Notes: generated from the letters alone by a model not told the origin. Positions 24,994 to 32,734 are shown, numbered from the stretch's first letter. The stretch: 34,214 nt of DNA from an uncultured Blautia sp. (GCA_948436455.1 CAOJIB010000011.1:1-34214); one strand, 5' to 3'. A program made the numbers and translations.

Positions 24994-25998
24994 ATGCATC
25001 ATAAAAAAAGGGACTTTTTGTATGACAATATCAAGGGGATTATTGTCTACTTTATTGTGCTGATCCATTTTATCGGCGCGACGATTAAGAACGACATGCT
25101 CTGGGCGGAGCTTCTCAATACGGGCGTGGCGTTGACCAGCATGTCTGTATTGCTGTTTGTTTCCGGATTTTTTTCGAAGAATCCCCGGCATAATACGGTA
25201 GAAGCGGTGATACAACGGCTGCTGATCCCGTATCTGTTGATTTGCGTGCTGCGTGTGCCGTGGAACCTGCTTTTAAAGGGGCGGCCGAATTTTCATGTTT
25301 TTACGCCGCCGTTCGCTATGTGGTATCTGGTGATTCTGGCATTTTACAGAATTCTGGTGGAGACACTGCGAAAGATTCCCGGCATCCTGGCTCTTTCCCT
25401 GGTAGCCGCGTTAGGCAGCGGCCTGGTAGGAGAGATGTCCGGTTTTCCGGTGACTTCCCGGATCATCTGCTATTTTCCGTTTTTCCTTTTAGGCTATCAG
25501 TTTCGGCCGGACATGGTGCAAAAGCTGCGTGAGGAAAGGTATCAAGCAGTGGGAATTGCCTTGGGCGTGCTCTCCGTTGCCGTCACCTTTATGGTCAGCT
25601 ATCTGGCTTGGCGGTACCAGTGGTCCGGGAATATCTACTGGAACAATACGACTTATACGGCGGCAAAGATGGACGCGGGGCTGGGCCTAGCGCTGCGAAG
25701 CGTCTTTTATATCCTGGGCGTGCTGGCGATCTTTGCCATGCTGCTTTTGATCCCTGCAAAAGAAACGATTTTCAGCCGGGTAGGCAGGAATTCCCTGGTA
25801 GTCTATCTGTTCCATACGTTTCTCTATCTGGTATTGGAGAATATGGAAGTGGTAAAGGGCGGCCAGATCTGGCAGGCTCTTCTGGTGTTGGCGTTGTCCG
25901 TGGCGGTGACGTGGGCGCTTTCCCGGGACGTCTTTACCCGATGGTTTGACAGGCTGCTAGAAGAGACCAACCGGATCATTTTTCATGGGAGCGAATAG
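24994..25998 (+). CDS. Membrane acyltransferase (acyltransferase-3 / OafA-like)
   Basis: A 334-residue protein with about ten membrane helices. Opening DNIKGIIVYFIVLIHFIG and the LLFVSGFFSKN segment match the acyltransferase-3 family, which O-acetylates extracytoplasmic glycans using an internal acetyl donor path. The conserved His of the first helix (LIHF) is present. There is no fused SGNH domain. The ATG follows AGAGGGGAAA. It is 83 nt downstream of the phosphatase and 6 nt before the repeat protein, so it belongs to the same operon. Acetylation of the surface polymer is the likely role. Acyl group and position are unknown. Confidence 0.85.
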   Translation: MHHKKRDFLYDNIKGIIVYFIVLIHFIGATIKNDMLWAELLNTGVALTSMSVLLFVSGFFSKNPRHNTVEAVIQRLLIPYLLICVLRVPWNLLLKGRPNFHVFTPPFAMWYLVILAFYRILVETLRKIPGILALSLVAALGSGLVGEMSGFPVTSRIICYFPFFLLGYQFRPDMVQKLREERYQAVGIALGVLSVAVTFMVSYLAWRYQWSGNIYWNNTTYTAAKMDAGLGLALRSVFYILGVLAIFAMLLLIPAKETIFSRVGRNSLVVYLFHTFLYLVLENMEVVKGGQIWQALLVLALSVAVTWALSRDVFTRWFDRLLEETNRIIFHGSE

Positions 25999-26004
25999 AA
26001 AGCG

Positions 26005-27699
26005 ATGACAAAACGAAGGAGACTGGCCCTGTGGATGGCTTTCATACTGCTGTGCGTTTTTGGGAATACGACGGTCTTTGCCGCGATTAAGGAATCGGAC
26101 GTTTTTCTGGACGCCAACTGGTCCTATGTGGGAGCGACCTCCGTATTCCAGGCCGACGGCTGGCTGCAGGCGTTATGTGCCACAGAAGATTATTTGATCT
26201 GTATGGAAAACGCCTCGAATACGTCTTCTGCTCCGGATACGCTAATCGCTTTTTATAAGAATAATTACGACGAAAACGGGAATCCCGTGGAGCAGTTCAG
26301 CTATGCCAAACATATTACCGAGATGGACTACGAGCACGGGAACGGCATGACCTACGATCCGGTGCGTAACGAAGTGGTAATCGCCGGCGGGAAGGCTCTG
26401 CAGCCGGAAAATACCGGCTGTATCTTTATTGTGGACGCAGATACCCTGCAATTTAAGCGGAAGGTCCATGTGACGGACGAGGGACGGGTGGCGGCCATTG
26501 ATTACTGGAAGGATACAGGACAGTATATTCTTCTCATTGGTAGCGACGATAATGTATTTAAGTTTGTTATTACCGATACGGATTTTCAGGTGCTGGATAC
26601 GATCGAATCGGTGGATACCTCTGCAGGGAATACTTTCCAGGATTTTTGTATCTCTGGGGACTATATCATCAGTATTCCCTTTATGAAACGGACGGGGCTG
26701 GCGGACACGCTGCAGGTTTATTCGATCCCGGAAAAACGGCTGGCCGGTACCTACAGCTTGCAGTTGGAGGATGAAGATATCTACGTGGAGCCGGAGTCGA
26801 TCTGTGAGATCGAGCCGGGGCGGCTGTTGATCGGAAGTACGTTAAAAGATACCAGTCAGATCGCCTTTTATACCACGCGGGTGGAATCAGCCTTTTCTGT
26901 GACCACGCAGGTGGAGCACGGTACGGTCACGGACAGTCAGCGGGTGGTGGATCAGGGAACGGATTTCACGGTAAAATATACGCCGGATGAAAATTATGAG
27001 CTTTCGTCGGTGACGGTGGACGGCGAGGAAGTGGATATAACGGAATATCCCAACGAATATGTTTTCCCGAATTTGCAGGAAAATCATAGGATCCATATCC
27101 GCTTTACAGAAATCCCCCAGTTTGCCATCGAGACGGTCGTCCATAACGGTAGCATTGATGCGCCGCTCCTCGTACGGGAAGGAAAAGAAGGCGTGGTTCA
27201 TTACCAGCCGCGGGAGCATTACGCGCTTGAGCGGATTCTGGTGGATGGCCAGGAAGCGGAAATTACGGGAAATGAAACGGGCTATACGTTTTCTGAGGTG
27301 CGAAAGGCGCATACGATCGAGGTCTTTTTCGCGGAAGTGCCGGTCTATGAGATTACGGCCGAAGCGAAAAACGGTACGATTACGCCGGCGGTTGGCAGCG
27401 TGTACCAGGGTGAGGACTATGTGGTGCAGTATGAGGGGAAGCTAGGCTGCGTGCCGGCGCATATCCTGATCGACGGAGAAGAGCAGGAGGACGTAACGTC
27501 TGAGGAATTGTCGGAATATCATTTCCAGGACGTGCAGGAATCCCACCGCATTGAAGTCGTATACCAGTGGAAATATCTGCCGCTTCTGATCTTAGCCGCT
27601 TTTTGGCTGGTCGCCTGGTGCGTGGCCATGCAGGCGCTGAAGCTAGAGCGTCGCCGGCGGCGAATCCGAAAGACGAAAGAAAGGGCCGGCCTACAGTAG
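26005..27699 (+). CDS. Membrane-anchored surface protein with three InlB-like repeats
   Basis: A 564-residue protein. A signal peptide (MTKRRRLALWMAFILLCVFGNTTVFA) is followed by a beta-rich domain (about 27-295) with WSYVGATSVFQADGWLQALC and repeated short sheets, propeller-like by eye. Then come three homologous repeats of about 75 residues (about 296-370, 371-445, 446-520), each with an ENGTV..., ...GxxFxVxY..., VDGxE, and Y.F..V...H.I.V pattern, as in divergent InlB B-repeats. A C-terminal helix WKYLPLLILAAFWLVAWCV and a basic tail anchor it in the membrane; there is no LPXTG. It ends the operon 6 nt after the acyltransferase and precedes a terminator. It could bind the polymer or a surface partner (inference). 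Confidence 0.82.
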   Translation: MTKRRRLALWMAFILLCVFGNTTVFAAIKESDVFLDANWSYVGATSVFQADGWLQALCATEDYLICMENASNTSSAPDTLIAFYKNNYDENGNPVEQFSYAKHITEMDYEHGNGMTYDPVRNEVVIAGGKALQPENTGCIFIVDADTLQFKRKVHVTDEGRVAAIDYWKDTGQYILLIGSDDNVFKFVITDTDFQVLDTIESVDTSAGNTFQDFCISGDYIISIPFMKRTGLADTLQVYSIPEKRLAGTYSLQLEDEDIYVEPESICEIEPGRLLIGSTLKDTSQIAFYTTRVESAFSVTTQVEHGTVTDSQRVVDQGTDFTVKYTPDENYELSSVTVDGEEVDITEYPNEYVFPNLQENHRIHIRFTEIPQFAIETVVHNGSIDAPLLVREGKEGVVHYQPREHYALERILVDGQEAEITGNETGYTFSEVRKAHTIEVFFAEVPVYEITAEAKNGTITPAVGSVYQGEDYVVQYEGKLGCVPAHILIDGEEQEDVTSEELSEYHFQDVQESHRIEVVYQWKYLPLLILAAFWLVAWCVAMQALKLERRRRRIRKTKERAGLQ

Positions 27700-27714
27700 A
27701 AGGCGCCAAAAAGC

Positions 27715-27758
27715 AAAAAAGCCCTGCGTCCGGTTTGACTGCCGGCGTAGGGCTTTTT
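27715..27758. terminator. Terminator of the polysaccharide operon
   Basis: An A-run and AGCCCTGCGTC (27720-27730) pair with GGCGTAGGGCT (27743-27753), with two G-T wobbles, then TTTTT. It is a symmetric, bidirectional intrinsic terminator between convergent genes. Confidence 0.85.
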
Positions 27759-27772
27759 GATGCTTTCGTATA

Positions 27773-27801
27773 CAGAAAAGCTGCCGATGGCAGATTTTCT
27801 G
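27773..27801. repeat. 29-nt palindrome family, copy A
   Basis: Arms CAGAAAA and TTTTCTG enclose a G/A mismatch, CTGCC/GGCAG and the triloop GAT. It shares length and layout with copies at 31606-31634 and 32948-32976. Confidence 0.7.
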
Positions 27802-27842
27802 CATAGTGCCGTGTGGAAAAAGATGGTCATTGCTTATAGGTA

Positions 27843-28451
27843 TCAGGACCATTTCCTATTGAGCTGCTGCTTAAATACAAACTGGCGGATTTCCTTTTCC
27901 GTGCTGTTGGGAATGTGGACGAACTGGCAGCCGTAGCCAAACCGCCGCCGGGGCAGCTCTTCCTTTCGAAGGACGACGGCGCTTACCTCTTGTTCCTTTT
28001 TCAGGAAGCAGTACCGGAAGGAAAACTGGTCGTCCACGTTCAGCTCAATTTTTGTCGTCAGATACAGGCCGCCTCCGCTGATATTTTCTACCGTTCCCGT
28101 AAATTCTTCCCCATTGTCGGAGAGAAAACGGATTTCCTTTTCCGTGCGTACACGGAGATCCTTTTGTCGCTGGATCGTTTCGCCTACCTCTAGGATCTGG
28201 CATTTCGCCATCCACGGCTCTAGAACGCGCGGATTTTCGTTTTCATATACCCGGATTTCGCTTCGTGTCTTTACGCAGCCAAGACGGCTGTCGAAGAAAT
28301 CGATCCGAAGCTGGATCTTCTCATTCCCGAAAATATTTTCCCCTTCAAAGTGCAGTGTAATCTCTTCTTCCAGGCAGCGTACTCTGGCCTGAAGCAGCGG
28401 CGCCTCTTCCAGGCTGTAGATTTTACAGGCCCTGCAATCCTTAAGAATCAT
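27843..28451 (-). CDS. PilZ-domain c-di-GMP receptor (atypical)
   Basis: A 202-residue cytoplasmic protein: an N-terminal YcgR-like beta domain (about 1-90) and a C-terminal PilZ domain (about 92-202). The second PilZ motif is present (NISGGGLYL, 124-131). In the first motif, R-x-x-x-R, the last arginine R100 is present but the first is glutamine (Q96), with an extra R95 one residue away. That could weaken or alter c-di-GMP binding. The chosen start, ATG 28451, follows a GGGGGG/TTGGA region; a TTG four codons upstream is a less likely start. It is divergent from the REC-HD-GYP-GGDEF gene, so it may be an effector of the c-di-GMP made or broken there. Confidence 0.88.
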   Translation of the reverse strand: MILKDCRACKIYSLEEAPLLQARVRCLEEEITLHFEGENIFGNEKIQLRIDFFDSRLGCVKTRSEIRVYENENPRVLEPWMAKCQILEVGETIQRQKDLRVRTEKEIRFLSDNGEEFTGTVENISGGGLYLTTKIELNVDDQFSFRYCFLKKEQEVSAVVLRKEELPRRRFGYGCQFVHIPNSTEKEIRQFVFKQQLNRKWS

Positions 28452-28584
28452 ACTCGTTTCCAACCCCCCTGTGAATTTGACTCAATTCTACCATGGCAAA
28501 AGTCGAAATGCAACAGTTTTCTGACTATTTCGGGCCTTGTATTCAGGATAAAAGGGACGGACGCATGAAAATTTCCAAAAGACA

Positions 28585-28613
28585 TTGATTTTATTTTTCA
28601 GATTGTTTATATT
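28585..28613 (+). promoter_or_regulatory. Promoter of the c-di-GMP operon
   Basis: TTGATT (28585-28590) and TATATT (28608-28613) are 17 bp apart. The predicted +1 (about 28618-28621) falls at the first base pairs of a structured leader. Confidence 0.6.
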
Positions 28614-28616
28614 TAT

Positions 28617-28735
28617 ATGGGAGAGTACTCTCGAAATTTCTTCTGCGTCGTTGGACGCAGGAAGCTTTGGCGAGCGTTTATAGAAAACGGGGCGGGCCAA
28701 GGCCTGCGATTTCTCCCATCCTGCAGAAAAAGCAG
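28617..28735 (+). promoter_or_regulatory. Structured 5' leader of the c-di-GMP operon, class unknown
   Basis: ATGGGAGA (28617-28624) pairs perfectly with TCTCCCAT (28712-28719). It encloses CTGCGTC-GTTG-GACGCAG (28643-28660), CGTTT/AAACG, and a GC-rich hairpin (about 28690-28707). A CCTGC/GCAGG hairpin follows (28719-28735). The closing helix begins at the predicted transcription start. The ribosome site TAGGAGGC is at 28751-28758. I do not recognise known c-di-GMP-I or -II riboswitch sequence motifs. Confidence 0.5.
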
Positions 28736-28764
28736 GGCCGCAATGCAATATAGGAGGCACTTTC

Positions 28765-30801
28765 ATGAGTCAGAAAGAAAATATTCGCGAAAAAAAGAAA
28801 ATCTTAATCGTAGATGATTCGGAGATCAATCGTTCTTTATTATCCGATATGCTTTCCAGCGAATATGACATTATTGAGGCAGAAAACGGACTGGAAGCGG
28901 CGGGAATTCTGCATCAGCAGGAATATATGATCGCGCTGATGCTTCTGGATATTGTAATGCCGGTGATGGACGGTTTTGAAATGCTGGCCGTCATGAATCA
29001 AAACGGCTGGATCAAGAGCATCCCGGTCATTATGATTTCGGCGGAAACCGTACCGGCTTACGTGGATCGGGCGTACGACCTGGGCGTGCAGGATTATATC
29101 AGCCGTCCCTTTGATGAGCGTATCGTGCAGAGGCGCGTGGTCAATACGATTTTGCTTTTTGCGAAGCAGAAAGAGCTGGAATACATGGTCACCGACCAGA
29201 TCATGGAAAAGGAAAGGGAAAGCCGGCTGATGGTGGATATCCTTTCGAATATTGTAGAATTTCGAAATGGAGAAAGCGGCCTGCATGTGCTGCATATCCG
29301 CATGCTGACGGAATTTTTCCTGAAAAGGCTGTTGGAGAAGACGGATCAATTCGGGATTTCCAGGACGGATATTTCGCTGATCACTAACGCGTCGGCGCTT
29401 CACGACATCGGGAAAATAGCTATTCCTTCCAGGATCCTGAATAAATCTGGAAAGCTGACGGATGAAGAATTTGCAACCATGAAGACCCATACCTTAGAGG
29501 GCGCCAAGCTTTTGCAGAGCGTGCCCATGCGGGAAAACGAACCGCTGGTCAAGCTCAGCTATCAGATTTGTCGCTGGCATCACGAGCGGTACGACGGCAG
29601 AGGTTATCCGGACGGCTTAAAGGGCGACGAAATCCCCATTGCCGCCCAGGTGGTGGCGCTGGCGGACGTATACGACGCGTTGACTAGCGAGCGGGTATAT
29701 AAGCCGGCCTTTCCTCATGAAAAAGCCGTTGAGATGATCTTAAATAATGAATGCGGGGTGTTCAATCCTATTTTGATGGAATGTCTGCGGGATTCGGCGG
29801 AATTTCTTCAGGAGGAGCTGGAAACGGTTTCCAGGAAGCAGAATTCTCAGGAAGAGCTGTGGGGGACGGTGGAACGGATGATGGAAGCGGATAAGCTCAA
29901 CGTCTCCGACCGTACGGTGAAGCTTCTGGAGCACGAGCGGGTAAAATACCAGTTCTTTGCAGAATTGTCCCAGGAAATTCAGTTCGAATATACAACGGTG
30001 CCGGAAATGCTTAGCCTGTCCGAATGGGGCGCGAAGTTTCTGCAGATGCCGGAGACGATTCTGAATCCCAAAGAAAGCGATTTCGGAACGAAGGTATTTT
30101 CTGAAGCGGATTTCGAGTCGCTGCTTTCCAAGGTGGAGGCTACGACGCCCAAGGAACCCGTACTAGAGGAGCATTACCTTCTGAACATCAACGGCATGGA
30201 GCGCTGGCATCGGGTGATCGTCCGTTCCATGTGGGAAAATAATAATGAATCGCCGGTGTATACCGGGGCCATCGGCAAGATGGTGGATATCCATGAGGAT
30301 GTGGAAACGATTAAGCATCTGCGTCTGATGGCTGATTACGATCCGCTGACGGGGCTCTTAAATCATAAGTCCGCCCGGGCGCAGATTTCCGCCCACTTGT
30401 CAGATACGGAAAACGGGAAATATATCCTGCTGCTTTTCGATCTGGATCACTTCAAGCTGGCGAATGACACCTACGGCCATCTGTTCGGCGACGAGGTGCT
30501 CAAGTTCGTGGCGGAGATCATCAAAAATAATATCCGGAGCATGGATATTGCCGCGCGGATGGGCGGAGACGAATTTTTGGTCTTTATGCCGCATAAGGAC
30601 ACGATTGAGGCGCAGGTAAAACGTATTTTTGGCCTGCTGTCCAGCAAATACCAGGACTTTCAGATTAGCGTCAGCATGGGCGTTTCCGACGCAAAGGATT
30701 CCGGCGGGGATTACGATACGCTGTTCCGCATGGCGGACGAGGCGCTATACAGGGCAAAGCGCGGCGGACGAAATAAATATTGTTTCTATTGGGATGAGTA
30801 A
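28765..30801 (+). CDS. REC-HD-GYP-PAS-GGDEF c-di-GMP turnover response regulator
   Basis: A 678-residue soluble regulator. REC (about 12-128): acidic pair D17-D18, phospho-acceptor D62 in LLDIVMPVMDG, S92; the usual invariant Lys is Arg (YISRPF). HD-GYP (about 150-340): HD at 213-214 in LHDIGK and GYP at 280-282 in RGYPDGLKGDE, a c-di-GMP phosphodiesterase with metal-binding His residues. A PAS-like sensor follows (about 385-515). GGDEF (about 520-678): intact GGDEF at 600-604 with inhibitory I-site RSMD (591-594), so cyclase activity is likely. ATG follows TAGGAGGC. It may switch between making and breaking c-di-GMP under phosphorelay control. Hpt lies 18 nt downstream. No histidine kinase is in view. 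Confidence 0.95.
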   Translation: MSQKENIREKKKILIVDDSEINRSLLSDMLSSEYDIIEAENGLEAAGILHQQEYMIALMLLDIVMPVMDGFEMLAVMNQNGWIKSIPVIMISAETVPAYVDRAYDLGVQDYISRPFDERIVQRRVVNTILLFAKQKELEYMVTDQIMEKERESRLMVDILSNIVEFRNGESGLHVLHIRMLTEFFLKRLLEKTDQFGISRTDISLITNASALHDIGKIAIPSRILNKSGKLTDEEFATMKTHTLEGAKLLQSVPMRENEPLVKLSYQICRWHHERYDGRGYPDGLKGDEIPIAAQVVALADVYDALTSERVYKPAFPHEKAVEMILNNECGVFNPILMECLRDSAEFLQEELETVSRKQNSQEELWGTVERMMEADKLNVSDRTVKLLEHERVKYQFFAELSQEIQFEYTTVPEMLSLSEWGAKFLQMPETILNPKESDFGTKVFSEADFESLLSKVEATTPKEPVLEEHYLLNINGMERWHRVIVRSMWENNNESPVYTGAIGKMVDIHEDVETIKHLRLMADYDPLTGLLNHKSARAQISAHLSDTENGKYILLLFDLDHFKLANDTYGHLFGDEVLKFVAEIIKNNIRSMDIAARMGGDEFLVFMPHKDTIEAQVKRIFGLLSSKYQDFQISVSMGVSDAKDSGGDYDTLFRMADEALYRAKRGGRNKYCFYWDE

Positions 30802-30819
30802 AAAGGAGGAAAGGCAGCG

Positions 30820-31173
30820 ATGACTGTAAAAGAATGTTATGAGCAGATGGGCGGAGATTACGAGGATGTCATGGGGCGGCTGCGCAAGGACGAACGGGTG
30901 CAGAAATTCCTTTTGAAGTTTCTGGACGATAAAAGCTACGGACTGCTGTGCAGCTCTTTGGAGGAAAAGAATATGGAGGAGGCCTTCCGGGCTGCGCATA
31001 CAATTAAAGGCGTCTGCCAGAACCTTTCCATCACAGGGCTTTATCATTCCTCCAGCGAGCTGTCCGAACGCCTGCGAAACGGCCAGGCCTACGGCGAGGA
31101 TATCGAGCCGTTGCTGGCGCAGGTAAAGGCAGACTATGAAAAAGTCAGGGACTGTATTGGAAGGCTGGCGTAA
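30820..31173 (+). CDS. Hpt domain phosphotransfer protein
   Basis: A 117-residue, all-helical protein. The phospho-accepting histidine is H60 in FRAAHTIKGVCQNL, the classic HTIKG motif, and flanking helices fit the Hpt four-helix bundle. It shuttles phosphate between a hybrid kinase and a response-regulator receiver, here most likely the REC domain encoded immediately upstream (18 nt gap, AAAAGGAGGAAAG ribosome site). It is a stand-alone Hpt, as in phosphorelays. The cognate kinase is not in the window. Confidence 0.93.
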   Translation: MTVKECYEQMGGDYEDVMGRLRKDERVQKFLLKFLDDKSYGLLCSSLEEKNMEEAFRAAHTIKGVCQNLSITGLYHSSSELSERLRNGQAYGEDIEPLLAQVKADYEKVRDCIGRLA

Positions 31174-31205
31174 GGCGCGAAATAATCTGCTGGGGAAGAA
31201 AAGCG

Positions 31206-31247
31206 GCCGTACGATGGGAGACCGAATCTCATCCGTGCGGCTGTTTT
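31206..31247 (+). terminator. Terminator after the Hpt gene
   Basis: GCCGTACG (31206-31213) pairs with CGTGCGGC (31234-31241), with one wobble, followed by TGTTTTTATT. It ends the c-di-GMP operon. Confidence 0.75.
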
Positions 31248-31274
31248 TATTATGAAAAAATTTTACCGAAAATC

Positions 31275-31302
31275 TTGACAAAGCTGCAAATATATGTATA
31301 AT
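31275..31302 (+). promoter_or_regulatory. Consensus promoter of the aroF leader
   Basis: A perfect TTGACA (31275-31280) and perfect TATAAT (31297-31302) are 16 bp apart. Transcription would start near 31309, about 98 nt before the leader peptide and about 420 nt before aroF. Confidence 0.8.
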
Positions 31303-31406
31303 AAGAAATAATTTAAAGCTTTAAAGTAAAAAATAGGCGTTGATCTGCAATCCGGAGCGAGAGACGCCAGAGATTCTGTAAATGAAGAAGTATGGGAGAT
31401 TTTGTG

Positions 31407-31520
31407 ATGACGGCGAATAGGAAAATGACGACAAATGCATATTCCTTTTATTATTTTCGGGGCTTTTATTATGGCGTCGACTTTTTTGCTGTGGCAAAAC
31501 ATCCCAGGGGAAATCTTTAA
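31407..31520 (+). CDS. Phe/Tyr-rich attenuation leader peptide of aroF
   Basis: A 37-residue ORF with ATG 31407 and GGGAG 7 nt upstream. The central stretch YSFYYFRGFYYGVDFF has ten aromatic residues out of 16 (five Phe and five Tyr). That is far beyond chance and the mark of a regulatory leader peptide such as PheL. The ORF ends at TAA 31518-31520, just past one arm (31497-31503, AAACATC) of an antiterminator. A translating ribosome that is not starved would cover that arm. The downstream gene makes DAHP, the first step to Phe and Tyr, so the codons match the pathway end products. Confidence 0.8.
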   Translation: MTANRKMTTNAYSFYYFRGFYYGVDFFAVAKHPRGNL

Positions 31521-31578
31521 GGAAAGCAGAATCCTTCCATAATGAAGAAGAACCGTGCCGATGTTTGTGAACAGCAGA
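31485..31578 (+). promoter_or_regulatory. Antiterminator of the aroF attenuator
   Basis: TTTGCTGT (31485-31492) pairs with ACAGCAGA (31571-31578, one wobble) and AAACATC (31497-31503) pairs with GATGTTT (31560-31566), around a 4x4 internal loop. It takes up most of the terminator's 5' arm and part of its loop and 3' arm, so the two folds exclude each other. A ribosome stalled on the Phe/Tyr codons would leave this region free to form. Confidence 0.7.
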
Positions 31579-31590
31579 CATCGGCTTTTT
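31557..31590 (+). terminator. Attenuator terminator before aroF
   Basis: GCCGATGT (31557-31564) pairs perfectly with ACATCGGC (31578-31585), then TTTTT. It lies 37 nt after the leader peptide stop and ends the leader transcript when aromatic amino acids are plentiful. Confidence 0.85.
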
Positions 31591-31605
31591 CTATGTCTTA
31601 GTATG

Positions 31606-31634
31606 CAGAAAGGTTGCCGGTGGCAAGCTTTCTG
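31606..31634. repeat. 29-nt palindrome family, copy B
   Basis: Arms CAGAAAG and CTTTCTG enclose a G/G mismatch, TTGCC/GGCAA and the triloop GGT. It lies between the attenuator and aroF. Relative to copies A and C its inner and outer pairs differ by compensatory changes. Confidence 0.7.
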
Positions 31635-31661
31635 TATGTAGAGGGCCGTAGATGGAGACGA

Positions 31662-31717
31662 GCTGCGGCTCGCGCAGCAGGTAGGAAAAAATCATTCCTA
31701 CTCGATTTTTACAGGAG
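31662..31717 (+). promoter_or_regulatory. Two hairpins between attenuator and aroF
   Basis: GCTGCG/CGCAGC (31662-31678) and GTAGGAA/TTCCTAC (31681-31701) follow in tandem. The second is followed by TCGATTTTT, a second terminator-like element just before the aroF ribosome site (AGGAGGAG). It might give a further layer of control. Confidence 0.45.
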
Positions 31718-31726
31718 GAGAATTGT

Positions 31727-32734
31727 ATGATTGTCATATTAAAGCCAAATGCGGCGACGGAAAGTATTGTGGAATTAAAGGCGGCGCTGCGTAAGAAGGG
31801 GTTGCAGATTCATGAATCCCAGGGAAAGACGACGACGATCCTGGGCCTGGTAGGCGATACCGCCGCCCTTTCGGAGGATCAGCTGTTGACGTATGAAGCG
31901 GTGGAATGCGTTAAACGCATCCGGGAGCCGTACAAGCTGGCGAATAAAAACGTACACCCCAAACCTACGGTCGTAGAGGTGTGCGGCCAAAAGATCGGCG
32001 GCGGCCATTTCCAGGTGATCGCCGGCCCCTGTTCCATTGAATCGGAAGAACAGATCACAGAGGTAGCCAAGGATGTAAAGGCGTCCGGCGCGGGGCTTCT
32101 CCGAGGGGGAGCTTTTAAGCCGAGGACTTCTCCCTACGCGTTTCAGGGGCTGCATGAAAACGGCCTGGCGCTGCTTCTGGAGGCGAAGAGGGCCACAGGC
32201 CTGCCGGTGGTCACAGAGATTATGAGCACCAGCCATCTGGGGCTTTTCGATGACGTGGATGTGATTCAGGTAGGCACTCGGAATATGCAGAATTTCGAAT
32301 TACTCAAGGAGCTGGGAAAGCTAGATAAGCCGATCCTTTTGAAGCGGGGCATGGCCAATACGCTGGACGAGCTTTTGATGAGCGCCGAATACATCATGGC
32401 AGGAGGAAACGAGCGGGTGATTCTTTGCGAACGGGGCATCCGCACCTTTGAAACCTCCACCAGAAATACGCTGGATATTTCCGCCATTCCCATGCTGAAA
32501 AAGAAAACGCACCTGCCGGTGCTTGTGGATCCCAGCCACGCCGCGGGCCTGCGTTTTATGGTGGAGCCGCTCTCCATGGCGGCCATCGCCGCCGGGGCCG
32601 ACGGCCTGATGATCGAGGTACACAACAATCCTTCCCAGGCCCTTTGCGACGGTCCCCAGTCCCTGACCCCGCCCATGTTCGACGACCTGATGAAGAAGAT
32701 CCGGGAAACAGTCCGGTTTTTCGGGATGCAGTAA
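31727..32734 (+). CDS. aroF: 3-deoxy-7-phosphoheptulonate (DAHP) synthase, type I-beta
   Basis: A 335-residue enzyme that condenses PEP and erythrose-4-phosphate, the first step of the shikimate pathway. A short N-terminal ferredoxin-like regulatory domain (about 1-70, MIVILKPNA) precedes the TIM barrel with VIAGPCSIES, GAGLLRGGAFKPRTSPYAFQGL, VGTRNMQNFELL, LLKRGM, VDPSHAAG and IEVHNNP (metal and substrate residues). This N-terminal domain and the motif set distinguish it from the related KdsA and NeuB. ATG follows CAGGAGGAG. It is expressed behind a Phe/Tyr leader-peptide attenuator, so feedback is transcriptional and perhaps also allosteric. Confidence 0.96.
   Translation: MIVILKPNAATESIVELKAALRKKGLQIHESQGKTTTILGLVGDTAALSEDQLLTYEAVECVKRIREPYKLANKNVHPKPTVVEVCGQKIGGGHFQVIAGPCSIESEEQITEVAKDVKASGAGLLRGGAFKPRTSPYAFQGLHENGLALLLEAKRATGLPVVTEIMSTSHLGLFDDVDVIQVGTRNMQNFELLKELGKLDKPILLKRGMANTLDELLMSAEYIMAGGNERVILCERGIRTFETSTRNTLDISAIPMLKKKTHLPVLVDPSHAAGLRFMVEPLSMAAIAAGADGLMIEVHNNPSQALCDGPQSLTPPMFDDLMKKIRETVRFFGMQ

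Noticed and set aside
28617..28735. Known c-di-GMP-I or -II riboswitch before the GGDEF gene
   Set aside because: The conserved sequence motifs of these classes are not visible; only an unassigned structured leader can be claimed.
31435..31542. A 35-codon hydrophobic ORF (MHIPFIIFGAFIMAS...) in the aroF leader
   Set aside because: It overlaps the Phe/Tyr-rich frame, has a poorer ribosome site, and its hydrophobic look is explained by T-rich codons of the leader peptide in another frame.
31727..32734. Reading the DAHP synthase as KdsA or NeuB for the ulosonic acid pathway
   Set aside because: It has the N-terminal ferredoxin-like domain and motif set of type I-beta DAHP synthase and a Phe/Tyr attenuator, and lies far from the glycan operon.
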